The position numbers and the translations under genes were made by a program. A stretch of DNA of 64,000 nucleotides from Enchytraeus crypticus. Taxonomy: Eukaryota > Annelida > Clitellata > Enchytraeida > Enchytraeidae. Under the pieces are notes generated by a model, which searched no databases, was not told the origin of the DNA, and worked only from the letters and a program-made list of their open reading frames with translations. The DNA is taken from NCBI GenBank assembly GCA_905160935.1, contig CAJHZI010000274.1, positions 905,001 to 969,000 on the forward strand. Reading direction: 5' to 3'. Below are positions 1 through 11,458 of the stretch, in pieces. How positions within the stretch are numbered: position 1 is the stretch's first letter; each line of letters opens with the position of its first letter.

Positions 1-714
1 TGCAAAGTCAATGGTAGAGCTAAGGCTATTGGCACTTACAAGGACCCTTCGCATACATAAAACAAATATTAAAATCAATAGAAAGCCTGAAGAATATATC
101 ACATAATAAAATCATAACTTCAATTAGATGTAATTTAGTGTTAGTAATTTGTTACACCATACAGCTAAGCATTGATATAAAAAACAGGTAAGAGAATTAT
201 TTAATTCATTCTACAACAGAACAAAATTACGTATAGGCCCTACTAAATTAATACAGTGTATGGAATACATATATTGTCCATGTTGTGTCTCGGCCACTGT
301 GGAATAAGCCAATCGTATACTGTACGTGCTGCAAAAGCTACTACGCAAGTACTGAGGAATGCAAAGTGAAACCATTTTGAGAGTAGTTTTTTCACAAGCT
401 ATAGGCAACAATAAAGTGCAGATAAGCTTAGCCTTCAGCGAAATTTTTTACTTGTCAGCCTTTTTATTTGTTTTCCATGTCATAATAAACAACAAATAAA
501 GCACACTTAATTAGAAACTAAACAAATCAGGAAGAGGGTTACCAAAAAAGTTATAAAACATGTTGATTAATGGAAGTGTTCTTTATGAAGCACGACAGCA
601 GATAGTGAATATGAATATATAAAGAGGACTTGCTGCTGGCAAAACACGAGAGAGCGTGAGAGAATGAGACAGCAAATGCTTAGACAAACAGAGTTGCCAA
701 GTATAGCATCTAAC

Positions 715-3700
715 CTTTCCTTCAGGAGTGGTGCTGCAGAGCTTCAGCAGGAATTCTTTTTCCTTCGGATCTTCAGCATACTCAGCCAGCTCTTTGATGA
801 CGTTGGTGCGGGGAGGCGAGGTGATGTCGAGGTAGTGCAGCAGAGCTGTGCGGTAAGTCGTGGGGCACGGGAACGGGTGCTTCTTGGTCGCGTCCTCTGT
901 GTTATAAGTTATTTGTACCAGTTAGCAATAGTTAACACGAGAGTAGCATACAAATATACACCGTTATATACGTCCCCGGCGCTTTGTTGGCGCCTCAATA
1001 GTAGCCGGCGCGGATTTAAGAATAATCTTTCAACATCCTGGTGATTTTTTTCATTCAAAGCTTTTAACGCTCAAAAATAGTCGCCCACAATGTTCTAACC
1101 ACGAGCAACACTGTCTTTACTTCGTTCAAGTGAGGCGCAGCTGAACCGAGTGCGCTAAATCCCCACTCCACTTATATGCACACAATGCACTGTATAATTA
1201 TGCACACGTTCACTGTGTATGCACACAAAAAGCTGGTAAAGCTAATACTAACGTCAGTTTCCTACTCGAAAGCGATGTCAGTGACGGGCGAGCCCAGGAT
1301 TTGAAACCAGCATACACTGATCCGCGGTCGAATACCTTACCGACATCGCCACCTCACGACACGAAAACAGCATAGAAACACAAGTACTGTATACGCATTA
1401 TATAAAGTCAATTTTTGTGCAAGCACAAATATAGCCTCTAACCGTCAAGATTAGTTAGAGTGAAGCACTGCCCCAGATCCACCCCCAGTCTCTGACCGAG
1501 CTGCTCCACAAGGTCAGGGTCGTTCGTGGGAAACACGGCCACGTGGTCTCCTGCGTCGTAGCGCATCTTAGATCCCGTCAGGTCAAACTCTATGTGCATG
1601 CACGAGCGCTCGCCTGCACGGTGCAGCTCTCTGTGCGCAACGATTGGTGCCAGGAACGGATTGCGCGTGTCGTAGGGTCTGCGCAGACATATTTACAAAA
1701 ACTAACTGCGTTCTGAAGAATATAAATTAGCATATAGTCTAAGGTTTGTTGAATTGAATGTTTATTTTAAAATAAACCCTACTTGTTTATTGGTTATTAA
1801 ATATTGAACTCATATTGGCTTACATATTGACTGCAGCTATAGATAATCTCATAATATATAAAGTAAAGCTAGTGTTAGTGTCAGTTTCCTCACTCGAAAG
1901 CGATGTCAGGGACGGGTGAGCCTTGTATTTAACCCTCGCACATACTGATCCGCGGTCGAATATCATACTGACAAGGCCACTGAGACAAAATTACTATAGA
2001 CTCAATGTAATTTAAAATAAATGGTTATATTTGGTAACCATTTATTTAACAGAGGCAATCGTCCGCTCTTTTACCATTTTACCATAGTGGTGAAACTGCA
2101 TTGTATCGGACATATTATTGGAAAATGTCCAGCAAAGTTTTAAATAAAAAATTCTATGACTGCAAACTATGTCATATGACGCCATGCGCGCGTTAAACAT
2201 GATGAACCTTGAACGAAGGCCTTTACACTTTGATCTAATTATCATATTATTATTACAAGATTCTGAATGGACTCGTTGCAGGGAAGTCTGATAGCTATGG
2301 GTTACAGCCCTCTATTCGAAAGTCAATGAAATTTTTTTATAAAACTTTCATAATTAATTAATAACCATAAAATTGACATACATAAATACTCTTTTCTCTT
2401 AGGTTATGTGAACCACGGAACTCCTTACTACATTGCTCAGATGTAGCTAATAACGTCAATTCTTTATATAAAAATACCTGTAAATCATAAATTATGATAG
2501 AACGAGGCACATACTTACGGTTTTTGATTCTTGAATGAGTTTAGTCTAGCAGGCTCCCCAGTAAAAAGCTTCTCAACAGGCATGTCCTCATGAACTGTCA
2601 GTGAATACTGTCGCATGCTGCACATATCAACGTACGTAAAAGGCAAGTACAATCATATGTATGTGACAATAGAGAATAGTCTAATCATCAACAGAATGGA
2701 ATAGAAATAACAGAATCAGAAGAAGATTTGTAAGTTGCATTGGCAGATGCAGCCAAATAGTAATTCAGAGTCACACAGACTTAAGAAATTATATTTATAT
2801 ATATATTAAATAGTTTATGACAAAGAGACACCACACTATTCCAGCAGAATCAATAAACTTGATCTAATGTTGTAAAAAATAAGCATCCGGTAAGAATTTT
2901 CTAACAATAATATTACTCTTAGCTAACTAATTTTGATATTTAGCACAATAACAGAGATGCAAAATTATTATTAGCCGTAAATTTTAATGACTTTTAAAAT
3001 ATAACAATTAGTAAACACAAACTTCTTCATAAATCTTCAAAAGGTGCAAAGACAAACTACAAACATGTGTCTTGCGTCCAATTAACTTCTGAATTTGAGT
3101 AACAGCAGCTCAGAAATAGACAGAAAATCAGCTTACTGAACATAGTAAATCAGCAGCAGCACAACTACATTTTGAACTCTTGAATTTAACACAGCCACAC
3201 CATCATTAGATTACAGGATCTCGCTGCTACCTGCCAATGCTACTCATAGATAAATTACTAACAAAGCTAAAAGCAAAGAAAACAAGTTTAGCGTCAGTTT
3301 CATTGACGATGAGAGCACTGTATTTAAATTCTGCTTCTACTGATTCGCTGTCGAACAACTTGTCAGCAAGGCTCAGTCTAATGAATGCAACCAATGAATA
3401 ATAAGTAAACATGAACTCAAATCTCTGTAGTTGAAGAGCAGACATACAAGTTAATCCAGCATCAAGTAAAAAGCTAAAGCTGGTAAAGCTAAGGTTAACG
3501 TCAGTTTCCTCACTCGAAATGATGTCAGTGACGGGCGAGCCCAGGATTTGAAACCCGCACATACTGATCCGCGGTCGAGTGTCTTACCGACTTCACCACT
3601 GGCTGCAGCTAATGTAGTCTAGTATAAAAGAGTCACCTGACGTCTTCCCCTACACTTGATATGGAGAATCTTTCACACACTGCAGGCCAGAACTTTTCTC

Positions 3701-5275
3701 TCCACGTTACAAAATCATCTTCAATACTGCATACATAAAAAATGCATTAAATATCATAAAAATAAAATTTCATAAAATGTAGTACCATATCAAAGTATAA
3801 TATAAAATATCATAAAGATATAGAATATAAGGCTGTATGGCATGTCCAGTATAACCAGGTCAACTTGAAGATCCATGAAGGGTAAGCTTATTCAGCAGCA
3901 AGAACGCAGACTGAAAGTACAAATATGAACCTTACACCTGACACTTCGTCGAACAAAGAAGAGAAAAGGGTCAGAATATGAGGTTATTAGAAAAAAGCTT
4001 ACTTTGCATCATCATCTCCCAGACCCAACTCAAAGACTCTCTCAGCTCCATACTCTGACAACTTAGCGTCAACAAACTTGCCAGTAGCATTGTAATGCTC
4101 GTAGGTCTTATTACCTAGTGCAAAAACCTATCACAAATGTAACATACATGCGAACAATAGACTCATGTATATATATATATATATATATATAATTTATGTG
4201 TGTATATATATATATATATTTAAGATACATACAGACTGCGTCAGAAAAACTTGACCCCCTACAGAAAATTGTGTATAACTTTGGTATCTGATGTCTCTTT
4301 ATCATGTAAATTTTAACATTAATACATGATCCAATTCTACACATATGCTGAAAAATTCATGAAAATATATATACCACAATTCGAGTTACAGATCTTTTTG
4401 CGCCATGCGCCTACCTCTAATAGGTTCTCCAAGCAGTTTGTCACCGAATACTCCTGATTAGAGCCCATCATTGATTCTTTGTTTTGGTAGTAGCAATCAT
4501 TCGAACTGATGCGGCAGAAACTCCTAGTACTTGATATATCCGATGTGTACTACGACTTGTTCCAGGCTCTCCTTCCTGAGAACCAATTAACTCCTCAACA
4601 GCAGCAATATTAACAGGAATTCTGGCACTTTTAGGCCAGCCACTGCCCGCCTTTCGATCAGTCTCTCTCTCTTTCTCTGCACTCTTCCGACAAATACTCT
4701 TAATAGTTGACAAGAACCATCCTTTCAGCAGATAGGCTTGCTTTATTCTTTTCGCCCCGTATCCTTGCTCATGCAGTATTTGTATCTGCTACTTATAGTG
4801 ACTTATAGTGATAAACTGCTTAGAGAATCTATAAGAGGTAGGGGCATGGCGCAAATTGATCTGTAACTCGAAATGTGGTGCATATATTTCCATAAATTTT
4901 TAAGCATACATGTAGAATTGGACCATGAATAATCGCTTCAATTTATGTGATAAGGAGACAGCAGATACCAAAGTTATAGAACATTTTATGTAGGAAATCT
5001 ATAAAAGGATGGGGTATGGCGCAAAATATCTGTAACTCGAAATGTGGTGCATATATTTCCATCATTTTTTCAGCATATATGTACAATTGGACCATAAATA
5101 ATTGTTTAAATTTACATGATAAAGAGACGTCAGATACAAAAGTTATAGAAAATATTCTGCAGGGGGTCAGTTTTTTTTACGCAGTCTGTATATATATATA
5201 TATATACACATGTATATATATACACACATATATATATATATATATATATAATTACAGTATATATATATATATATC

Positions 5276-5311
<36 letters not shown>

Positions 5312-5313
5312 CA

Positions 5314-5389
<76 letters not shown>

Positions 5390-5913
5390 TATATATCTAT
5401 ATATATATATATATATATGTATATTAACAAAAAGTCAAAAGAAAGATACAAAGATAAAGATAGCGAAAACTTTGATATGGACCACGCTATTGTATGGTTG
5501 TGAAACAAGGACCTTAAGGAAGGAAGATATTAGGAAACTGGCGGCATTGGAAATGTGGATTTGGAGAAGAATGGAGAGGATTGGATGGGCTCAAAAGGCA
5601 ACAAATGAAGAAGTTCTAGAGAGAGTTGACACAGATAGACAGTTGATATATGTATAAATAAATAGGAACAAGAGTTGGATAGGACACATTCTAAGGGGGA
5701 AAGGTCCATTAAAAGAGATCATAGAAGGTAGAATGGAAGGAAAAGGAAGGAAGGGCAGGCCGAGATTAGATATGTTAGATGACTTAAAGACCCACTCATA
5801 TGTGGAAATGAAGAGGAAGGTGGAAGACAGCGAAGAGTGGAGGTGTTATATAACATGGACCTGCCAGTAGGCAGTGCACTAAGAGAGATATATATATATA
5901 TATTATATCTATA

Positions 5914-5956
<43 letters not shown>

Positions 5957-6024
5957 ATATATAATATATATAATATATATATATATATACATACATGTAT
6001 ACATATATATATGTATATATATGT

Positions 6025-6098
<74 letters not shown>

Positions 6099-7602
6099 TA
6101 CATAAAAACAACTGCAGCAACAATCAACAAAAATCTTTCCTCTAATCACAAAAATTTGGTGAAAAAAGTTCAATTAAAATTGGCTTGTCACTTAATGTAA
6201 TTCAGGGATGTCATAACACAAAAGTAACTACAAAACTAAAGTGATAAAAAAAACAAAAAATGCATGCAATCAATGTCTACCTATGAAAGAGATTTTAGTA
6301 TTATTACAAATGAAGTAATTATACTAATGAGATATCAACCTAACAGACTTAATTAATTAAATCAAAAAGAGCCACAACCGACGGGAGGGACTATGCAGAA
6401 CTACTAAATATCAGCAGAGTTATTTAAATAATATTTAACTTACGGCATATCTTAGACCATCTAGCTGACACCCTCCGTCCTTCAGCCAATCATGAAACTC
6501 CTGAGCATTATCCGTAGGATCTCCTTCACCGTACGTCGCCATCACAAAAATAGCCAACGAGTTCTCTATCTCTGTAAGCTTAGCGAGGTCCTCCTGTTAA
6601 ATACATCACAAACATAGCCAACGAGTTCTCTATCTCTGTAAGCTTAGCGAGGTCCTCCTGTTAAATACATCACAGACATAGCCAACGAGTTCACTTTCTC
6701 TGTAAGCTTAGCGAGGTCCTCCTGTTAAATACATCACAAACATAGCCAACGAGTTTTCTATCTCTGTAAGCTTAGCGAGGTCCTCCTGTTAAATACATCA
6801 CAGACATAGCCAACGAGTTCACTTTCTCTGTAAGCTTAGCGAGGTCCTCCTGTTAAATACATCACAAACATAGTCAATGAGTTATCAACCCCAGTAAGCT
6901 TAGAGAGGTCCTTCTGTACAATACATCACAAATATAGTCAACAAGTACCCCAAAGGTCCTCTAGTTACATATATTACAAGTAAATATAGTTAGTGAGGTC
7001 CATACCTAGGATCTCTATTTATTGTTATAGCCAATTTTATGATGGAACAATATCTATTACTCCGCACGATATCGTTGCAAAAAGTTACTTTTAGATTTTA
7101 AGAACATTTTTCGCCCGATATCTGAGCTGATTTCATCTACTATAACGGGGAAAATATTTCCTGAGATTCGAATGAATTTGTTTTTTTTGCATTATGCAGA
7201 GAGTTCCGAAAAAACCAAGTTATCGCTAGGCGGCTGATATTCAATCGGCCCAGGTGGCTCCAGCCAATAGGAGAGCGCGTAATCCCCGAAAATGTTTAAA
7301 ATTCTTGGAATTACAGACTGAACTTAAAGGTGAGAATAGAAAAGCTTCATAAATGTAAAAAGCAGATTTTGATTCATCTCGCAGATAAAGTTAAATTCAA
7401 ACAACTGATTATATTTTACATAGCATAATACAGACATTATCTGTATTATATTTTGAACAATATATAATACAAAATTAATAGAAATAATGTATAGGATAGT
7501 ATTATTAAATATTATATATAATATTAAATGGAACACAAATTTACAGTCCTATGCATACAAATAGTTTTACTTCAATGCCAACACTATTAGTATTATTACA
7601 TA

Positions 7603-7659
<57 letters not shown>

Positions 7660-9892
7660 CATACAGATATATTTATATTATATATTTATTTTTTTATTTA
7701 GCGTATGTGTTAATCCAGATAGTTGTTTCACTTGTAAGACAACTTAGCGTAGACAGTCCACCCGGTAGGCAGGTTAGAGGGCACTTCTCAACGATATGTT
7801 TCATGTTTTGAGATTGGCCGCAGTCTCAGTCTCAAAACATGAAACATGTCATTGAGGAGTATATATTATATATACGAACGCTTACTTTTATGTCACTTAA
7901 GCAAAACTAATGCTTCACAATTGTTGCAGCAGTATAACGCCGGACAGACTACATGTAAATTAGTTACCAGTTTAAAGATGGTACTAAACAAAATCTGTTA
8001 ATAATTTATATGGCTTACAACCAATCACAACAGATTAGACAAAGATAACTATATACAAACCATATCACACTCCTCGGGATCTGCCACTATAGCCTTCATC
8101 CCGTATCTTGAGGCATCCTTAGCTAGGCGTCCAGCAAACTCTTCAGCCGTTCCCGTCTGAGACCCATAGAAACAAACTACGCTACGACCCTACACAGCAT
8201 TTAGAATAAATGTAAATGTATTATATCATCATCAGCATCATCTTCCCTTAAATCCCAGTTTAATCAGGGTTGGGATACGAATAGACTTTCTCCAGTCCTC
8301 TCTGTACCACACCATAACCTCAGTTCCCCTATTTTTCATGTCCTTTTTAATTACCGCATCTCATGTCAATTGTGCTTTACCTCTCTCTAGCTTAACAACC
8401 AGCTCTTCCCTCGAAACTCTCTTTACTTCATCCTCATCTGCCTTTCTCACAATATGCCCATACGATCTCAATCCCGACAGAGCCAATCTATCCCTGATCC
8501 CCTCAACATTCAAATTCATCCTCACACATTCATATTCCATACTGTTCTTCCTAGTTTTTCCACACATTAATACATATAATATCAAATTATTAATTTATAT
8601 GAAGATTAACTGTCACATTTATTAATTATATTATATGAAGATTAATCATATTTATTTAAATCAAATCACAATATCATTTAATAACCCGATTATACACATA
8701 GAGATCACAAAATATTAGGCACAAATTTCTGTGACTAAAGCTTTTAGAAACAACAACTCATCATCATCAACGTCATCAGCATAATCTTCATCATCACTAC
8801 TTCATCATCATCATCATCATCATCTTCGTCACCCTCACCATCGTCATCATCAACATAATCGTCTTCCCTTAAATCTCAGTTTAGCTACAGTGGGGATATG
8901 AATAGATCTCCAATACTTCTGTCCCATACCATATCTTCAGTCAATTCTAAATTCTTCCACTCCTTTAGAGACAACAACTAATGTAAAAAGTAGGTGACAA
9001 TATTCTGAGAATTAATAATGATATAAAATACTACAGAAGTTGTATAATATACTGAGCTATCTTACACCATTCTTCATGCGACTAATGAATCCTTGATCTG
9101 TGCTGAGTGTACGATCTATCGTTTGCCTAAAACAAATCAATGGCAATATTAGCAATATAAATTTATGTTGATTTGTTTAATATGGCACACAAAATGCAAC
9201 ATATCAAACCCATCATCAAAACACAAGAAACACAACATATCAAACTTCATCATAATACATAAAAAACAACATATCAAACATCATCGTAATATACATTAAA
9301 CACAACAAATCAAACATTATCATAAAGCACAAGAAACACAACAAGTCAACATCACAATACAAGAAATACAATAAATCAAACACCATCATAATACAAGAAA
9401 TACAACATCATCATAAAGCACAAGAAACACAACAAGTCAAACATCATAATAAATATGAAACGCAACAAATCAAACATCATCATACTACATAAGAAACACT
9501 TTAAATCAAACATTATCCCAATACACACGAAACATCATCATAAATTCATAATAAACATGAAATACAACAAATCAAACATCATCAAAAAGCACATGAAACA
9601 CAATAAATCTAACATCATCATAAAGCACACGAAACACAACAAATCAAACATCACCATAATACATAAGAAACAACAAACTAGTCCAAAATCGCTATATATC
9701 AATGAATGGTTTTGAAGAAGAAATATAAACTTTTGTATATAGTTAGTAGAAATTAAACTCAGATACAAACCCAGTCGTGAGTTTTTTAAATGCTGGTGGA
9801 TCCTCGTTCTTCTTTCTCCTGAAGAACAAGATGTATACTCCAATACCAAACACACCACCGACCAGTAAATAATCAATTGATGTAAACATCAT
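715..9892 (-). CDS. POR: NADPH-cytochrome P450 reductase, 5' nine coding exons (partial)
   Basis: Transfers electrons from NADPH via FAD and FMN to microsomal P450s at the ER membrane. Coding exons on the minus strand: 9771-9892, 9066-9126, 8061-8189, 6444-6593, 4003-4127, 3637-3726, 2519-2617, 1443-1678, 715-896. All phases agree and sum to 398 codons. The start is the first of two adjacent ATGs (9892 or 9889). Residues ~5-24 form a membrane anchor followed by RRKK. FMN domain: [11 protein letters not shown] (from residue ~69), [13 protein letters not shown] (~122-134), [10 protein letters not shown] (~158-167), then [14 protein letters not shown]. The FAD/connecting domain starts in exon 7 (LTVHEDMP) and includes [11 protein letters not shown] and [14 protein letters not shown]. 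The rat enzyme is 678 aa, so about 280 C-terminal residues (rest of FAD domain and NADPH site) lie left of position 1. No break is seen in the reading frame. Introns carry SINEs, LINE tails and arrays. Confidence 0.96.
1228..1353 (-). repeat. tRNA-derived SINE, copy 1
   Basis: Lies in reductase intron 8. On the minus strand it reads a tRNA-like head with an A-box-like GGCGATGTCGGTAAG, CCGCGGATCAG and a B-box-like GGTTTCAAATCC, then a conserved body (GTCACTGACATCGCTTTCGAG) and a tail ending in TTTACCAGCT. The same layout recurs at 1861, 3473, 33074, 47383, 49830 and 50218. Pol III promoter boxes are inferred from similarity to tRNA A/B boxes. Confidence 0.75.
1861..1984 (-). repeat. tRNA-derived SINE, copy 2
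   Basis: Same family as the copy at 1228-1353 and in the same orientation, also in reductase intron 8. Body motif and CCGCGGATCAG are retained. The B box is degraded (TTAAATAC instead of TTCAAATC). Confidence 0.7.
3288..3373 (-). repeat. Degenerate tRNA-SINE copy
   Basis: Weak copy of the same SINE in reductase intron 6. It keeps the order of the tail (AACTGACGCTAA), a TTTAAAT B-box remnant, a diverged GACAGCGAATCAG and the head, but with many substitutions. Confidence 0.5.
3473..3608 (-). repeat. tRNA-derived SINE, copy 3
   Basis: Well-preserved copy ending about 30 nt downstream of reductase exon 5's intron neighbourhood and just below exon 6. Head, GGTTTCAAATCC B box, ACTGACATCA body and TTTACCAGCTT tail are all present. 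Confidence 0.75.
4163..4220. repeat. (TA)n microsatellite
   Basis: Pure and near-pure TA dinucleotides immediately left of the TA insertion site of the mariner-type element that starts at 4232. Confidence 0.9.
4232..5188. mobile_element. Tc1/mariner-type DNA transposon relic with tandem right end
   Basis: Termini are inverted: left CAGACTGCGTCAGAAAAACT and right CTGACCCCCT...CGCAGTCTG when read toward the outside. TA flanks both ends (4230-4231, 5189-5190). The inverted similarity extends about 180-200 bp inward, for example CAATTCGAGTTACAGAT near 4378 against ATCTGTAACTCGAAAT at about 4858 and 5030. The right subterminal block is present twice in tandem, roughly 4815-4990 and 4998-5165 (period about 178 bp), so the element has one left and two right ends. 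Inside lies a transposase N-terminal remnant (4468-4713, minus). At 957 bp it is a deletion derivative, non-autonomous. Confidence 0.8.
4468..4713 (-). pseudogene. Transposase N-terminal (HTH) remnant of a mariner-like element
   Basis: Minus-strand open stretch of 81 codons with [20 protein letters not shown], then [16 protein letters not shown] and [13 protein letters not shown]. This is the layout of the linker and second helix-turn-helix in mariner-like transposases (typically xGRPRSARTxENIxxV...SxRxIAxELGVSxxSVxxI). The catalytic DDE domain is absent, so it cannot be functional. It sits inside the terminal inverted repeats of the element at 4232-5188. Confidence 0.7.
5189..5430. repeat. 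(TA)n microsatellite block
   Basis: About 240 bp dominated by TATA dinucleotides with occasional ACA, ACAG and TCTA interruptions, between the mariner-type element and a LINE tail. Confidence 0.9.
5431..5890 (+). pseudogene. Non-LTR retrotransposon, C-terminal ORF2 tail and 3' end
   Basis: Reads on the plus strand [44 protein letters not shown] and then, after a stop near 5655, [28 protein letters not shown]. This is the conserved tail after the reverse transcriptase in many invertebrate LINE ORF2 proteins. The 3' end has CATGGACCTGCCAGTAGGCA and then runs into (TA)n. The same 3' end recurs at about 21495-21535. 5' truncated and broken by at least one stop. Confidence 0.75.
5887..6093. repeat. 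(TA)n microsatellite at LINE 3' end
   Basis: About 200 bp of TA-rich repeat directly after the LINE 3' end, with ACATGTATAC interruptions that make local palindromes. Confidence 0.9.
6530..6935 (-). repeat. 64-bp tandem array duplicating the 3' splice site and 5' part of reductase exon 4
   Basis: The unit, read on the minus strand, is intron end TATTTAACAG followed by GAGGACCTCGCTAAGCTTAC and on to CTCGTTGGCTAT. It is therefore the acceptor plus the first ~45 nt of exon 4. The real exon supplies one copy; equivalent positions of the acceptor block fall at 6589, 6653, 6717, 6781, 6845 and 6909, exactly 64 apart. Copies alternate between two versions (CACAAACAT with TTCTCTATC; CACAGACAT with TTCACTTTC), suggesting a 128-bp dimer. 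The outermost copy is decayed. 64 is not a multiple of 3. Confidence 0.9.
7600..7655. repeat. (TA)n microsatellite
   Basis: Run of TA dinucleotides in reductase intron 3. Confidence 0.9.
7787..7858. repeat. Short foldback hairpin
   Basis: Left arm includes ATGTTTCATGTTTTGAGA and right arm TCTCAAAACATGAAACAT, extended outward by CTCAACGAT against GTCATTGAG. Spacer about 16 nt. Arms about 28 nt, nearly perfect. Flanks are AT rich; function unknown, most likely a small foldback element. Confidence 0.75.
8226..8640 (-). pseudogene. RTE-like LINE fragment: C-terminal ORF tail plus 3' end
   Basis: Minus strand encodes [40 protein letters not shown], the conserved post-RT tail of LINE ORF2. It continues into a 3' end reading TTAAGGGAAGATGATGCTGA and an (ATG)n-like tail. 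The same 3' end with ATC/GAT repeats recurs at 8757-8960, 39530-39590 and 58945-59060. 5' truncated and degraded (a frameshift follows the tail). Confidence 0.65.
8757..8960 (-). repeat. LINE 3' end with (ATG)n tail
   Basis: TCATCATCATCAT microsatellite followed by CTTCCCTTAAATCTCAGTTT, matching the 3' end of the neighbouring LINE fragment. Minus orientation. No coding remnant is recognisable. Confidence 0.65.
9183..9690 (-). repeat. Degenerate ~33-bp minisatellite in reductase intron 1
   Basis: About 15 diverged copies of a unit like CACAACAAATCAAACATCAT followed by CATAAAGCACAAGAAA. On the coding (minus) strand the array ends about 60 nt before the acceptor of exon 2 (exon begins at 9126). 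Confidence 0.85.
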
Positions 9893-11394
9893 AGTACAAT
9901 AAATGTTAATGTGGTCTAGAGATTATAAAGGATTAAACATAATATATTTGTAATTATTGTTTCACTTAAGCAAACATGATTTAATACAATTTCAAAGTTA
10001 TATATTCTATAGCATAAATAATAGTGATATGGCAGTGCAGATGCAGGATTATATTATTTATATTGGATATTTGACTGTAGATAGTACTGTAAAGCTGGTT
10101 GAATGCTGATAAAACAACTGGGTTTGAATTAGTAGGGGCACGGCTCACTTCCAGTGTTCGTCTTGTATGTCGTAACTTTCTTTCAAGATAGAAAACAGAT
10201 GTTAATCAGGCTTTATATTTTAGCAATTCCAGAGCTGATGTATACGTTATCATCTGTTTTAGCATTAGAAAAATGCAAACCAGATTACCAACTATAACAA
10301 CTTCTCAACTACTACATCGAGATAAATACCGCTTACTTGCAAGTATCTACACTATAAAACGTAATATCAATTATAAAATTAAACATCAAGAGACAATGAT
10401 CTGACAAATTTTTGTTACACAATAGGTCTAATATAACATTTTTAGACATTGTCGATCGCTTATACAAATCTAAAACTACAACTTAAGTATCACTTTTATG
10501 CTAGTTTAAGAATGAGGCTATTGCAGAATAGTTCAATCATTCTACATCAATGACGAATAGTTCTGATGTAAGACATGACATACATGTTACTAATTATTAT
10601 CTGTACCTTAAGCCGATGTGCTTATAGTATAACAAGTTGTTGGCTCTAAAACAGGTCTCAAGACAAGTTTAATAACGAAATTAATAGCTTAACAGCAATT
10701 AATTTCCAATTAACTAATTAACTATTACAAATTAAATAATTAAATAATAAATATAATACTTAGAAAATAAATGTCAAGGACAGAATTGTTTATTAATCAA
10801 AGAATAAGTTCAAGGCCGATATTTATCAAGGTGTGGGTATTTGACCCCGAAAAATAATGAATTTTAATATCATCCTAACTGGCCTGTAAGATTAACCCAA
10901 AATAAGACAAGACCTATATCATTCCAAATATATCCATAAGTGTTCGAACTATATAAATTATTTGACACCATCGGTGCATATAGATATAATATATAGGCCC
11001 TCTACAAAGAAATATTTACTGGGTAGGCCTAAGGGAAGGAGCTAAGACATTTTTCCTTAGTTTTTCCAATTTCTTCTTCAAAACAAAGTAGAGACACATT
11101 TTTACTTGTTGTTACTTTATACTGTTTATAGATAATTATATACTTTAATATATTTGGCTTGTACAGAGTTACTGTTTTTTTTATGTGGATTTTTGATAGC
11201 TGTGGCGATTCATCGGGCACTGGAGTAAGGGCAACTCGCGTTTTATTGAGGGGCTTATTCTCCTACTAGATTGGGGCAATTTAAATTTAACTTGTTAATG
11301 ATACTATATGGATTTAAGTACTTCGATAAATTTTATTTCTGAAATCTTTTTTAGACCTAAATTTCTTTGATTGTTATCAGTGTTGTTAAAGATT

Positions 11395-11407
11395 CAAGAT
11401 GGCGGCT
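11395..11407 (+). promoter_or_regulatory. YY1-like motif in the PLXDC 5' region
   Basis: CAAGATGGCGGCT matches the established YY1 core AAGATGGCGGC and lies about 52 nt upstream of the PLXDC ATG. In animals this motif commonly sits just downstream of the transcription start in TATA-less promoters, which would put the start close to 11390. Binding itself is inferred. Confidence 0.55.
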
Positions 11408-11422
11408 ATTGTTGTTGTTTAA
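11399..11422 (+). other. 7-codon upstream ORF overlapping the YY1-like motif
   Basis: The ATG inside the YY1-like motif opens a frame MAAIVVV followed by TAA, ending 36 nt before the PLXDC start at 11459. If transcription starts upstream of 11399, it would be translated first and could lower initiation at the main ATG. Confidence 0.4.
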
Positions 11423-11458
11423 ACGATCAGCTGTTGATATTCTTCTACTGTGACGAGA

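Larger units (their letters stand above)
9893..11458. other. Head-to-head intergenic region between the reductase and PLXDC genes
   Basis: 1.57 kb separate the two divergent start codons, so it should contain both promoters or a shared one (inference; untranslated first exons could also lie here). It is AT rich with no open reading frame I recognise. The only clear regulatory-looking motif is the YY1-like site at 11395-11407, next to the PLXDC start. No TATA box with convincing spacing was seen for the reductase. Confidence 0.6.

Noticed and set aside
664..1044. 126-codon plus-strand ORF
   Set aside because: Antisense shadow of reductase exon 9, which has the conserved family sequence on the minus strand.
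5016..6173. Long ORFs made of alternating Ile/Tyr on both strands
   Set aside because: They are translations of TA microsatellites (also at 22.8-24.2 and 51.6 kb); only the tail of the first contains real LINE sequence.
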